A stretch of DNA of 64,000 nucleotides from Bacteroidales bacterium (GTDB taxonomy: Bacteria > Bacteroidota > Bacteroidia > Bacteroidales > UBA932). The DNA lies in NCBI GenBank assembly GCA_017458145.1, contig JAFTGA010000014.1, forward strand, positions 1 to 64,000, written 5' to 3'. Shown here in pieces: positions 51,213 to 58,345 of the stretch. The stretch's first letter is position 1. Every line of letters begins with the position of its first letter. The translations under genes were made by a program, and so were the position numbers. Under the pieces are notes generated by a model. That model had not been told where the DNA came from and made no database searches. It saw only the letters and a program-made list of their open reading frames with translations.

Positions 51213-51905
51213 TCAGAAGAGTTTTTTGCGGCTGACCGTCGCGACGAAATCTTTGAGATAGAACGGCTCGAAATAAGCCGTGTCCTGGAAATGCCCCGCG
51301 GCGAACTCCCGCTCGGCCGGGACGGTGAGCGAAGCGGCGTGCGGGCACACCTGTACGAAATGTACATCCGCTCCCGCGAGCGCCTCCCGGCATTTGTCCG
51401 CGCCATCCCCGATCACGAGTACGGGACCTTCGGCGCGCTCCTTCGCGAAGCTCTGCGCGTCGATAATGCGCGGTTCCACTTCGCTCAGGCGCTGTCCTTC
51501 CGGCGTATAGACGGCGGTATAGACCTCCATCCGGCGGGCGTCGATCATGGGGAGGACATAGCGGCAGCCGGAGGGAAGCTGTCGCTCGGCGCGGGCCTGA
51601 TACACAAGGGCCTCCAGCGTGCCGACGGACAGCAGCGGGATGCCGGCCGCGAAACAGATGCCCTTGGCCGTGGACACGCCTACGCGCAGCCCTGTATAGG
51701 ATCCGGGACCGGCGCTGACGCACACGGCGTCCAGGTCCGGGGCGTACAGCCCCGTTTCGGAAAGGACCTCCGCCACAAAGGGTGCGGTCATCGCGGCATG
51801 GGCGCGGGGTTCGCTGCTCGCGCGGCTGGCGACCACGCCTCCGTCCACGCTCAGCGCTACGGAGCAAAGTGCCGTGGAAGTATCTATGAGCAGTATTTTA
51901 GGCAT
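51213..51905 (-). CDS. tsaB: tRNA N6-threonylcarbamoyladenosine biosynthesis protein TsaB
   Basis: A 230-residue ASKHA-fold protein: ILLIDTSTALCSVALS, SEPRAHAAMTAPFV, VCVSAGPGSYTGLRVGVSTAKGICFA, the diagnostic TsaB motif. TsaB partners TsaD and TsaE in t6A formation on tRNAs reading ANN codons. The start at 51905 (MPKILLID) overlaps the cvpA stop by eight bases, so the two are coupled. The residues upstream of 51905 in the same frame lie in cvpA and are rejected. Confidence 0.95.
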   Translation of the reverse strand: MPKILLIDTSTALCSVALSVDGGVVASRASSEPRAHAAMTAPFVAEVLSETGLYAPDLDAVCVSAGPGSYTGLRVGVSTAKGICFAAGIPLLSVGTLEALVYQARAERQLPSGCRYVLPMIDARRMEVYTAVYTPEGQRLSEVEPRIIDAQSFAKERAEGPVLVIGDGADKCREALAGADVHFVQVCPHAASLTVPAEREFAAGHFQDTAYFEPFYLKDFVATVSRKKLF

Positions 51906-52413
51906 TGGCGGCCGGGGCGTCACCTCCGGTGACAAAAGTCTTCAGGATCGGGAAAATCTTCTCCGCCGCCTCTTTGAGCGCGTTGTACACGACGGCGTTG
52001 GCCGTGGATTCCGGTTTCACCAGATGGAGTGAACTGTTGAGCGTCTCGAAGAGCAGGATCAGCAGGCCGAGCACGAGCGCTACCTTGAGGATGGCGAAGA
52101 CCAGGCCGAGCAGGCGGTTCAGGAAACCCAGCGACAGGGCGGACAGGGTCTTGGTGACCAGCGATCCGACCAGGTTCAGCAGCATGGCCACCACAATGAT
52201 GATCAGGACAAAACTGATGACATTGAGCACGCCGGCGTCCAGCGTGATGTACTGGCCCAGCCAGCCTCCCAGCGTCGGGGAGAAATGGAAAGCTGCCCAG
52301 GCGGCGAGCAGGATCGCCACCAGATCTACTACCTGCTTGATAAACCCTTTGGAAATGCCGCTGACAATCGCAGGGACAAAGCAGAGGAGAAGAATAATGT
52401 CCAGAATAGCCAT
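51898..52413 (-). CDS. CvpA family membrane protein
   Basis: A 171-residue protein with four or five hydrophobic helices: MAILDIILLLCFVPAIVSGISKGFIKQVVDLVAILLAAWAAF-type N-terminus, VLNVISFVLIIIVVAMLLNLVG and LLGLVFAILKVALVLGLLILL. The GISKGFIKQVVDLV segment is the CvpA signature. Members affect colicin V export and envelope stability; the molecular role is unsettled. It is divergent from ileS, with a -7 box TATTTTTG on the minus strand at 52474-52467. Confidence 0.9.
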   Translation of the reverse strand: MAILDIILLLCFVPAIVSGISKGFIKQVVDLVAILLAAWAAFHFSPTLGGWLGQYITLDAGVLNVISFVLIIIVVAMLLNLVGSLVTKTLSALSLGFLNRLLGLVFAILKVALVLGLLILLFETLNSSLHLVKPESTANAVVYNALKEAAEKIFPILKTFVTGGDAPAANA

Positions 52414-52419
52414 ATCTTT

Positions 52420-52449
52420 TTGTTAAATGGGTAGAATTCGTTAAATTTG
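52420..52449 (+). promoter_or_regulatory. Promoter of ileS
   Basis: TTG (52420-52422), a 19-base spacer and TAAATTTG (52442-52449) match the consensus. Start point near 52456, giving a short leader of about 30 bases with no room for a T-box. Confidence 0.7.
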
Positions 52450-52466
52450 TCAGTTAATTTCAAACG

Positions 52467-52474
52467 CAAAAATA
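52467..52474 (-). promoter_or_regulatory. -7 box of cvpA-tsaB
   Basis: The minus strand reads TATTTTTG, about 54 bases before the cvpA ATG. The ileS promoter lies within this leader, so the two transcripts start facing away from overlapping DNA. Confidence 0.5.
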
Positions 52475-52484
52475 GGCAAAAAAT

Positions 52485-55400
52485 ATGACATTCAAAGAAT
52501 ATAACGGCCTGGACTTGGTCTCCGTGGGGGCAGAGGTGCTGAAGCGGTGGAAGGAGCACCACGCTTTTGAGAAATCGCTCGAGCTGCGCGAAGGCGCTCC
52601 GGAGTTCATTTTCTTCGAAGGGCCGCCTTCCGCCAATGGCATGCCGGGCATCCACCACGTGATGGCCCGCTCCATCAAGGATGCCATCTGCCGTTATAAG
52701 ACGCAGTCGGGTTTCAAGGTCCGCCGCCGTGCGGGCTGGGACACCCATGGACTGCCGGTCGAGCTGGGCGTGGAGAAGAAACTTGGCATCACCAAGGAAG
52801 ACATCGGGACGAAAATCTCCGTCGAAGAGTACAACAGGACCTGCCGCGAGGAGGTGATGAAATATACCGCCGAGTGGCGCAACCTCACGGAACGCATCGG
52901 CTACTGGGTGGATATGGACGACCCGTACATCACCTATGACAACCGCTACATCGAGACGCTGTGGTACCTGCTCAAGGACATCTACGGCAAGGGCCTCCTC
53001 TACAAGGGCAAGAGCATCCAGCCGTACAGTCCTGCCGCCGGCACGGGCTTGAGCACCCACGAACTGAACCAGCCGGGCTGCTACCGCGATGTCAAGGACA
53101 CGACCTGCACCGTGCAATTCAAGGTCGCCGGCGAGGAGGATCTCTATATCCTGGCCTGGACCACGACGCCCTGGACCCTGCCGTCCAACACGGCCCTGTG
53201 CGTTGGCCCGGGCATCGACTACGTCAAGGTCCGCTCCGCAAATCCTTACACAGGCGCCCCTGCGACCTACATCGTCGCCGGGGCCCTTGTGAATACCATT
53301 TTCAACGGCAAGGTCCCCTTCGAGGTCCTGCCCGGCAGCGTCAAGGGCCGCGACCTGGTAGGCCTGCGCTATGAGCAGCTGATCCCCTGGTTCCGCCCGG
53401 ACGGGGACGCCTTCCGCGTGATCTCCGGCGACTACGTGAGCACGGAGGAGGGCACGGGCATCGTGCACATCGCTCCGACCTTCGGCGCCGATGACGCCAA
53501 GGTGGGCCGCGCCGCGGGCATCGCCCCGCTGCAGGTGATCGACCGCAACGGCGATCCGCAGGCGCAGGTGGACCTCCAGGGCCGGTTCTTCCGTCTGGAG
53601 GACCTCGACCCGGACTATGCTGCCACCCACGTCAGCCCGGACTACCGGGAGTGGGCCGGACGCTATGTCAAGAACGCCTACGACAGCACGCTCGCCCCGG
53701 ATGCGCCGACGCTCGACGTGGACCTGTGCGTGATGCTCAAGGCGGCCGGCAAGGCGTTCAAGATCGAAAAGCACGTCCACTCCTATCCGCATTGCTGGCG
53801 CACCGACAAGCCGGTGCTCTATTACCCGCTGGACAGCTGGTTCATCCGGGCTTCGGCCGTGCGCGAGCAGATGATGGCACTCAACGGGCAGATCACCTGG
53901 AAACCCGAGTCCACCGGCACGGGCCGCTTCGGCAAGTGGCTGGAGAACATCCAGGACTGGAACCTCAGCCGCAGCCGCTATTGGGGCACACCGCTCCCGG
54001 TCTGGCGCACTGATGACGGCAGGGAAGAAATCTGCATCGGAAGCGTGAAGGAACTCTTTACGGAGATCGACAAGGCCGTCGCGGCCGGTTATATGGCATC
54101 GAACCCCCTGCGCGAGCGCGGTTTCGACCCGGACGACATGTCCAAGGAGAACTACGACCGGATCGACCTGCACCGTCCCTACGTGGACCAGATCATCCTG
54201 GTCAGCCCCACGGGCCGGAAGATGACCCGCGAGACGGACCTGATCGACGTGTGGTTCGACTCCGGTGCGATGCCGTATGCCCAGACGGGCCTGCGTGGCA
54301 TAGACACGCCGGACTTCGGAAACACGGCGGACTTCATCGCCGAGGGCGTGGACCAGACGCGCGGCTGGTTCTATACCCTGCACGCCATCCACACGATGGT
54401 CAGCGGCACGCCGGCCTTCCGGCGCGTGATCTCCAACGGACTCGTGCTTGACAAGAAGGGGGAGAAGATGAGCAAGCGCCTGGGCAACGCCGTGGATCCT
54501 TTCCAGGCGATGGACAAATACGGCGCCGACGCCCTCCGCTGGTACATGATGACCAATGCCCAGCCCTGGGACAACCTCAAGTTCGACGAGGCCGGCGTGG
54601 AGGAGGTGCGCCGCAAGTTCTTCGGCACGCTCTATAATTCGTATTCCGTGTTCGCGCTTTACGCGAACATCGACGGCTTCGACCCGGCTGCAGCGGCGGT
54701 GCCCTACGCGCAACGTCCGATGTTCGACCGGTGGATCATCAGCCGGCTGAATACCCTCGTGCGGGGCGTCGTGGCCGCTTACGAGGATTACGATATCACC
54801 ACGGCGGGCCGTCTGGTACAGGATTTCGTGTGCGACGACCTGTCCAACTGGTACATCCGCCTGAACAAGAAGCGCCTTTGGGGCAAGGAGATGAGCGAGG
54901 ACAAACGCGCTGCCTACCAGACGCTTTACGAGGTGCTGAAGGGGGTGGCCCTGCTGGGTGCTCCGATCGCCCCGTTCTTCATGGAGCGGCTCTGGCTCGA
55001 TCTCGTGCCGGACTCCGAGTCCGTGCACTATGAGCCGATGCCGGAATACCGGCAGGCGCTGGTGGACAACGGCCTGGAAGAAAGCATGGGATTTGCCCAG
55101 AAGGCTTCCTCGATGGTGCTTGCCCTGCGCAAGAAGGTCGGCATCAATGTCCGCAAGCCGTTGGCCAAGGTGCTCGTGCCCGTGCTCGACGACACGGTCA
55201 AGGAGCATATCGGGCGCGTCAGTGACATCTTCCTGACGGAGGTGAACGTGAAGCAGATCGAGTTCCTGCACGACACCGTCGGGATCATCACCAAGAAGAT
55301 CAAGCCCAACTTCAAGACCCTGGGCAAGATCTACGGCAAGCAGATGAAGGAGATCGCCGCCGCCTTCGGCTCGATTTCCCAGGAGGAGATCGCCGCCATC

Positions 55401-55847
55401 GAACGGGCGGAGGAAGGTTATGTGCTGCACCTGCCCTCCGGCGACGTCACCCTCTCCAAGGGCGACTATGAGATCAGTTCCGAGGATATGCCCGGCTGGC
55501 TCGTCGCCACGGAAGGCGCCCTGACCCTGGCCCTGGACATCGTCCAGACGCCGGAACTGCTGCGCGAGGGCAATGCCCGTGAACTCATCCACCCGATCCA
55601 GACCCTCCGCAAGGAAAGCGGCTTCGAGGTCACGGACCGGATCGATACCGTCATTTATGCAGACGGCGCCGCTGCGGAGGAGATCCGTGCCGCGCTCGCC
55701 GAATACGCAGACTATGTCGCCGCCCAGACCCTCTCGCTGTCCCTGGAGCAGAAAGGCCTCGCCGAGGCGCCTCAGGGAGCGGCCGGGGTCGAATGGGGCG
55801 AGAACACCATCCGCATTCAAGTCACTAAACACAGAGATATCATCTAA
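52485..55847 (+). CDS. ileS: Isoleucyl-tRNA synthetase
   Basis: A 1120-residue class I synthetase. The HIGH-type motif is PGIHHVMAR (His57-His58) and KMSKR lies at residues 661-665. WDTHGLPVELGVEK and DVWFDSGAMPYAQ are conserved core and editing-region segments, and WFYTLHAIHTMV lies just before KMSKR. The length and the GIHH form of HIGH fit the IleS2-like group also seen in eukaryotic cytosol and many Bacteroidota, a form often less sensitive to mupirocin (family knowledge, not tested here). The dksA-like gene follows after 12 bases. Confidence 0.97.
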   Translation: MTFKEYNGLDLVSVGAEVLKRWKEHHAFEKSLELREGAPEFIFFEGPPSANGMPGIHHVMARSIKDAICRYKTQSGFKVRRRAGWDTHGLPVELGVEKKLGITKEDIGTKISVEEYNRTCREEVMKYTAEWRNLTERIGYWVDMDDPYITYDNRYIETLWYLLKDIYGKGLLYKGKSIQPYSPAAGTGLSTHELNQPGCYRDVKDTTCTVQFKVAGEEDLYILAWTTTPWTLPSNTALCVGPGIDYVKVRSANPYTGAPATYIVAGALVNTIFNGKVPFEVLPGSVKGRDLVGLRYEQLIPWFRPDGDAFRVISGDYVSTEEGTGIVHIAPTFGADDAKVGRAAGIAPLQVIDRNGDPQAQVDLQGRFFRLEDLDPDYAATHVSPDYREWAGRYVKNAYDSTLAPDAPTLDVDLCVMLKAAGKAFKIEKHVHSYPHCWRTDKPVLYYPLDSWFIRASAVREQMMALNGQITWKPESTGTGRFGKWLENIQDWNLSRSRYWGTPLPVWRTDDGREEICIGSVKELFTEIDKAVAAGYMASNPLRERGFDPDDMSKENYDRIDLHRPYVDQIILVSPTGRKMTRETDLIDVWFDSGAMPYAQTGLRGIDTPDFGNTADFIAEGVDQTRGWFYTLHAIHTMVSGTPAFRRVISNGLVLDKKGEKMSKRLGNAVDPFQAMDKYGADALRWYMMTNAQPWDNLKFDEAGVEEVRRKFFGTLYNSYSVFALYANIDGFDPAAAAVPYAQRPMFDRWIISRLNTLVRGVVAAYEDYDITTAGRLVQDFVCDDLSNWYIRLNKKRLWGKEMSEDKRAAYQTLYEVLKGVALLGAPIAPFFMERLWLDLVPDSESVHYEPMPEYRQALVDNGLEESMGFAQKASSMVLALRKKVGINVRKPLAKVLVPVLDDTVKEHIGRVSDIFLTEVNVKQIEFLHDTVGIITKKIKPNFKTLGKIYGKQMKEIAAAFGSISQEEIAAIERAEEGYVLHLPSGDVTLSKGDYEISSEDMPGWLVATEGALTLALDIVQTPELLREGNARELIHPIQTLRKESGFEVTDRIDTVIYADGAAAEEIRAALAEYADYVAAQTLSLSLEQKGLAEAPQGAAGVEWGENTIRIQVTKHRDII

Positions 55848-55859
55848 CCTTTCATAATT

Positions 55860-56258
55860 ATGGCAGAAACAAAAACCCGTTACTCCGATGCCGAGCTCGC
55901 TGAGTTCAAGGCCATCATCGAGGAGAAACTCGCCAAGGCAAAGGCCGAGTACAACACGCTCCGCCACGTTGTGATGCACAATGGCACCAACGACATCGAA
56001 GATACCACCCCTTCCTTCCGGACCGTCGAGGATGACGGCGCTTATCAGCTCTCGAAGGAAGAGGCCAGCCAGATGGCCCAGCGCCAGTACAAGTTCATCC
56101 AGAACCTGGAGGCGGCCCTCGTGCGTATCGAGAACAAGACTTACGGCATCTGCCGCGTGACCGGCAAGCTCATTCCCAAGGAACGCCTGCGCCTGGTCCC
56201 GCACGCCACCCTGACCGTCGAGGCCAAGGAAATGCTCGCCAAGCAGGGTAAGAACTGA
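55860..56258 (+). CDS. TraR/DksA-family protein without a complete zinc finger
   Basis: A 132-residue protein with a helical N-terminal hairpin (DAELAEFKAIIEEKLAKAKAEYNTL) and the DksA-type C-terminal stretch LVRIENKTYGICRVTGKLIPKERLRLVPHATL. In E. coli DksA this stretch carries four zinc-binding cysteines; here only one (YGIC) remains, with Thr-Gly in place of Cys-Gly and no terminal Cys pair. DksA-like proteins bind RNA polymerase through the secondary channel. Bacteroidota homologues often lack the zinc ligands. It lies between ileS and lspA in one transcript, a common pairing. Confidence 0.9.
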   Translation: MAETKTRYSDAELAEFKAIIEEKLAKAKAEYNTLRHVVMHNGTNDIEDTTPSFRTVEDDGAYQLSKEEASQMAQRQYKFIQNLEAALVRIENKTYGICRVTGKLIPKERLRLVPHATLTVEAKEMLAKQGKN

Positions 56259-56265
56259 GCAGGGG

Positions 56266-56814
56266 ATGAAACGCTCGCAAGGCAAACGGCTTCTGCTGCT
56301 CGGCATCGCGCTCGTCGTCATTGACCAGGTGATCAAATACCTGGTCAAGACGAACATGGAGCTGGGCGAGCAGATCTACGTGATCGGACAGTGGTTCCGC
56401 CTTTGTTTCGTGGAGAACGAGGGCATGGCGTTCGGCATGGCCTTCGGCGGCCAGGCCGGCAAGTTCCTCCTTTCGCTCTTCCGCATCGTCCTGAGCGGCT
56501 TCCTGATCTGGTGGATCCGTTCGCTGTGCAAGAAGGACTCCGTCCCGGCGGGCGTACTCGTCGGGCTGACCCTGATCACGGCCGGCGCCGTCGGCAATAT
56601 CATCGACTGCCTGTTCTACGGACTGATCTGGGATTATGCTCCGTTCATGTTCGGCAAGGTGGTGGATATGTTCTACTTCCCGATTATCCGGGAAGGCGAG
56701 CGGGTGATCTTCTTCAGCCCGGTCTTCAATTTCGCCGACTCCTGCGTGACCGTCGGCGCCTTCTACCTGGCGCTCTTCCAGTGGAAGTTTTTTGCGAAGG
56801 AAGAGAAGGCATAG
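56266..56814 (+). CDS. lspA: Lipoprotein signal peptidase (signal peptidase II)
   Basis: A 182-residue inner-membrane aspartic protease with four hydrophobic helices. The conserved N-terminal IALVVIDQVIKYLVKTNM is followed by FVENEGMAFGM, the first catalytic Asp in ITAGAVGNIIDCLFYG, and the second in VFNFADSCVTVGAF. It cleaves the signal peptide of lipoproteins before the lipidated Cys; the window encodes at least ten such substrates. It starts seven bases after the dksA-like gene. A dispersed palindrome begins two bases after its stop. Confidence 0.95.
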   Translation: MKRSQGKRLLLLGIALVVIDQVIKYLVKTNMELGEQIYVIGQWFRLCFVENEGMAFGMAFGGQAGKFLLSLFRIVLSGFLIWWIRSLCKKDSVPAGVLVGLTLITAGAVGNIIDCLFYGLIWDYAPFMFGKVVDMFYFPIIREGERVIFFSPVFNFADSCVTVGAFYLALFQWKFFAKEEKA

Positions 56815-56816
56815 CT

Positions 56817-56841
56817 GTCATTCCGGGCTTGACCCGGAATC
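56817..56841. repeat. Dispersed CCGGG palindromic repeat between lspA and tRNA-Ser
   Basis: ATTCCGGG-CTTGA-CCCGGAAT preceded by GTC. It is the cleanest copy of the family and carries the TTG used as a possible -33 box of the following tRNA gene. Confidence 0.85.
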
Positions 56842-56859
56842 TTTTTATTTGTATTTTTG
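56829..56859 (+). promoter_or_regulatory. Promoter of tRNA-Ser (UGA), -33 box inside a repeat
   Basis: TTG (56829-56831) lies in the centre of the palindromic repeat; a 20-base spacer leads to TATTTTTG (56852-56859), 12 bases before the tRNA 5' end. Confidence 0.65.
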
Positions 56860-56871
56860 CAGTCTCGTCAA

Positions 56872-56956
56872 GGAGGTGTGGCCGAGTGGTCGATGGCGGC
56901 AGTCTTGAAAACTGTTGAACGGCAACGTTCCGGGGGTTCGAATCCCTCCGCCTCCG
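56872..56956 (+). tRNA. tRNA-Ser (anticodon UGA)
   Basis: The acceptor GGAGGTG pairs with CGCCTCC, the anticodon loop reads CTTGAAA, and a long class II variable arm (TTGAACGGCAACGTTCC region) precedes GGGGGTTCGAATCCC. Discriminator G at 56956; CCA is not encoded. Confidence 0.97.
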
Positions 56957-56969
56957 CACTTGAAAAAAG

Positions 56970-56998
56970 GAAGCCCGGGCCGTCAAGGTCCGGGCTTC
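56970..56998. terminator. Terminator shared by tRNA-Ser and the convergent barrel gene
   Basis: GAAGCCCGG (56970-56978) pairs with CCGGGCTTC (56990-56998). Six A precede it, giving six T for minus-strand transcripts of the gene at 57033-57668; plus-strand transcripts exit into TTGGTTC. Confidence 0.75.
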
Positions 56999-57032
56999 TT
57001 GGTTCATTTCTCTTTAGATCGGGGACTGTCTC

Positions 57033-57668
57033 TTAGAACAGGTAAGCGATGCCGGCGGTCAGCTGGCCGCGGTGCTCGTTGATTCCGTTGGTCGTGGCGC
57101 GGTTGATCAGGCCGTAGTCGTAGCCCACCTTGATGACGAACTGGTCGGCAAACTTGAGACCGGCGCCGCCGCCGATCATGATGTCGAAGCGCTTGTAGTC
57201 ACCGTCCTTGTAGTTGTCGAGCGTCTCGCCTTCCTTGAGCCCGGCAGCAACGGAGGTGGAGGAAATCTTCCAGTTGGATGCAAGGCCGACGGAAGCGACC
57301 GGACCGGCGAACACGAAGAACTTGAAGTTCGGGTTGAACGCGAAGTCGTAGCTCAGGCGCAGGGGGACATTGATGTAGTGCTCGGTCACTCTGCCCGTGA
57401 CGTTGAGGATCTTGCCCATGTTGAACAACTGGGCATCGCGGGATGTGGCGAACTGGTAGTTCACGCTCGGAGTAAAGTAGAAGTCTTCGGCCAGCTCGAA
57501 GGAATAGCCGATACCTACGGTGAACCCGTTCAGGCCCACGGAGTACTTGTCTTTGTCCATCCTATAGATCTCAGTGGAATTGGCATAACCGAGATTTACA
57601 TTAAACTGCGCGAAGGAAGTGGCGCAGGCAAGCAGCAGGGAAGCTGCAACAGCAATAATTTTCTTCAT
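57033..57668 (-). CDS. Porin-family outer-membrane beta-barrel protein (PorT-like fold)
   Basis: A 211-residue protein with a signal peptide (MKKIIAVAASLLLACATSFAQ) and alternating amphipathic strands typical of eight-stranded outer-membrane barrels (FTVGIGYSFELAEDFYFTPSVNYQF, YINVPLRLSYDF, FKFFVFAGPVASVGL, GGAGLKFADQFVIKVGYDYGL), ending GIAYLF with terminal Phe. YINVPLRL is the motif common to the Bacteroidota PorT-like barrel family. No specific function can be given. TATCTTTG on the minus strand at 57706-57699 is a likely -7 box, and the hairpin at 56970-56998 its terminator. Confidence 0.85.
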   Translation of the reverse strand: MKKIIAVAASLLLACATSFAQFNVNLGYANSTEIYRMDKDKYSVGLNGFTVGIGYSFELAEDFYFTPSVNYQFATSRDAQLFNMGKILNVTGRVTEHYINVPLRLSYDFAFNPNFKFFVFAGPVASVGLASNWKISSTSVAAGLKEGETLDNYKDGDYKRFDIMIGGGAGLKFADQFVIKVGYDYGLINRATTNGINEHRGQLTAGIAYLF

Positions 57669-57698
57669 AAACCTTTTCTCTGGTTAATATTTTCGCTA

Positions 57699-57706
57699 CA
57701 AAGATA
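57699..57706 (-). promoter_or_regulatory. -7 box of the barrel-protein gene
   Basis: The minus strand reads TATCTTTG, 31 bases before the ATG at 57668. No clear TTG at -33. Confidence 0.5.
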
Positions 57707-57849
57707 AAAAAAATCAACGGGACGTTGCATATCGGAGTAAAAAAGACAACAACCGGAGCCGTTTTGAGCACGCTGCCCGGCCGCGGATGCTTCATTTGCT
57801 TCGCCCTGGCCTCCGGTATTCCGCCCCGGGCAATGATGAAATGGTGTCT

Positions 57850-57879
57850 TTGTGTGCCCGCTGATTATTTCTATTTTTG
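57850..57879 (+). promoter_or_regulatory. Orphan promoter upstream of a structured non-coding stretch
   Basis: TTG (57850-57852), a 19-base spacer and TATTTTTG (57872-57879) match the consensus as well as the tRNA promoters nearby, but no protein gene follows on this strand. Confidence 0.6.
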
Positions 57880-57885
57880 TAAACC

Positions 57886-58058
57886 AAAAACTTGAAGTCG
57901 CAAAATACGACCTCAAGTTGGGGAGGTCGCCGGGAGAAAAAAGGATCCTTCACCCACCCGGGATTTCGTCGCTTCGCTCCGACATCCCTGCCCGCCTGCG
58001 GCGGGCTTTGCAATAAGGCATCAAAAAACTGCGCTCAAGCAAGCTTGGCGCAGTTTTT
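57886..58058 (+). ncRNA. Candidate small structured RNA
   Basis: The stretch runs from the expected start of the orphan promoter to a terminator (about 173 nt). Four helices are visible: AACTTGA-A-GTCG with CGAC-C-TCAAGTT (57889-57919); GGGAT with ATCCC and inner GTCG/CGAC (57960-57988); CCCGCC-TGC-GGCGGG (57991-58005); and the terminator stem. Short open frames here lack support. It may instead be a repeat element that happens to follow a promoter-like sequence. Confidence 0.4.
58024..58058. terminator. Strong bidirectional terminator next to tRNA-Ser (CGA)
   Basis: AAAAACTGCGC (58024-58034) pairs with GCGCAGTTTTT (58048-58058), with CAAGC/GCTTG inside. An outer helix GCAATAAGG/CCTTATTGC (58010-58018 / 58064-58072) encloses it. 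It ends the minus-strand tRNA-Ser transcript and any plus-strand RNA from the orphan promoter. Confidence 0.85.
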
Positions 58059-58071
58059 AGCTACCTTATTG

Positions 58072-58156
58072 CGGTGAGTGAGGGATTCGAACCCCCGGTA
58101 CGTTGCCGTACACCTGTTTTCGAGGCAGGCTCCTTCAACCACTCGGACAACTCACC
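58072..58156 (-). tRNA. tRNA-Ser (anticodon CGA)
   Basis: Read on the minus strand: acceptor GGTGAGT with ACTCACC, D arm with GTCCGAGTGGTTGAAGGAG, anticodon loop CTCGAAA, a long class II variable arm (GTGTACGGCAACGTAC) and GGGGGTTCGAATCCC. CCA is not encoded. With the UGA gene 1.1 kb away it covers two serine isoacceptors. Confidence 0.96.
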
Positions 58157-58168
58157 CGGTCGGGAGTG

Positions 58169-58200
58169 CAAAGGTATGAAAAAATTTGCGATTTTCGCAA
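58169..58200 (-). promoter_or_regulatory. Promoter of tRNA-Ser (CGA)
   Basis: The minus strand shows TTG (58200-58198), a 21-base spacer and TACCTTTG (58176-58169), about 13 bases before the tRNA 5' end. It overlaps the divergent tRNA-Val promoter. Confidence 0.6.
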
Positions 58201-58216
58201 AAATGGTCTATTTTTG
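58186..58216 (+). promoter_or_regulatory. Promoter of tRNA-Val
   Basis: TTG (58186-58188), a 20-base spacer and TATTTTTG (58209-58216), 17 bases before the tRNA 5' end. Confidence 0.7.
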
Positions 58217-58233
58217 CAATCCCAAACGATGAC

Positions 58234-58308
58234 AGGGGCGTAGCTCAGTTGGTTCAGAGCGCTTGAGTCACATTCAAGAGGTCATCGGTTCGACCCCGAT
58301 CGTCCCTA
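58234..58308 (+). tRNA. tRNA-Val (anticodon CAC)
   Basis: The acceptor AGGGGCG pairs with CGTCCCT (one G-T), D arm GCTC/GAGC, anticodon stem CTTGA/TCAAG with loop GTCACAT, and T arm ATCGG-TTCGACC-CCGAT. Discriminator A at 58308; the encoded bases after it are CCT, not CCA. It reads GUG. Confidence 0.95.
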
Positions 58309-58312
58309 CCTG

Positions 58313-58345
58313 GAAGCCGTAAGCAGCACCGCTTACGGCTTCTTT
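58313..58345. terminator. Terminator of tRNA-Val overlapping the end of copA
   Basis: GAAGCCGTAAGC (58313-58324) pairs perfectly with GCTTACGGCTTC (58331-58342), followed by TTTAT. The right arm includes the copA stop (58335-58333) and last codons, so one hairpin serves both convergent transcripts. Confidence 0.85.

Noticed and set aside
52414..52484. T-box riboswitch upstream of ileS
   Set aside because: The leader is about 30 bases, far too short for a T-box, and no such element is expected in this phylum.
52329..56357. 1342-codon minus-strand frame
   Set aside because: It is antisense to ileS, the dksA-like gene and part of cvpA; GC-rich genomes open such frames by chance.
57792..58013. 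Short minus-strand frame of 73 codons in the intergenic region
   Set aside because: It runs through repeats and hairpins, has no start context and looks like translated palindrome.
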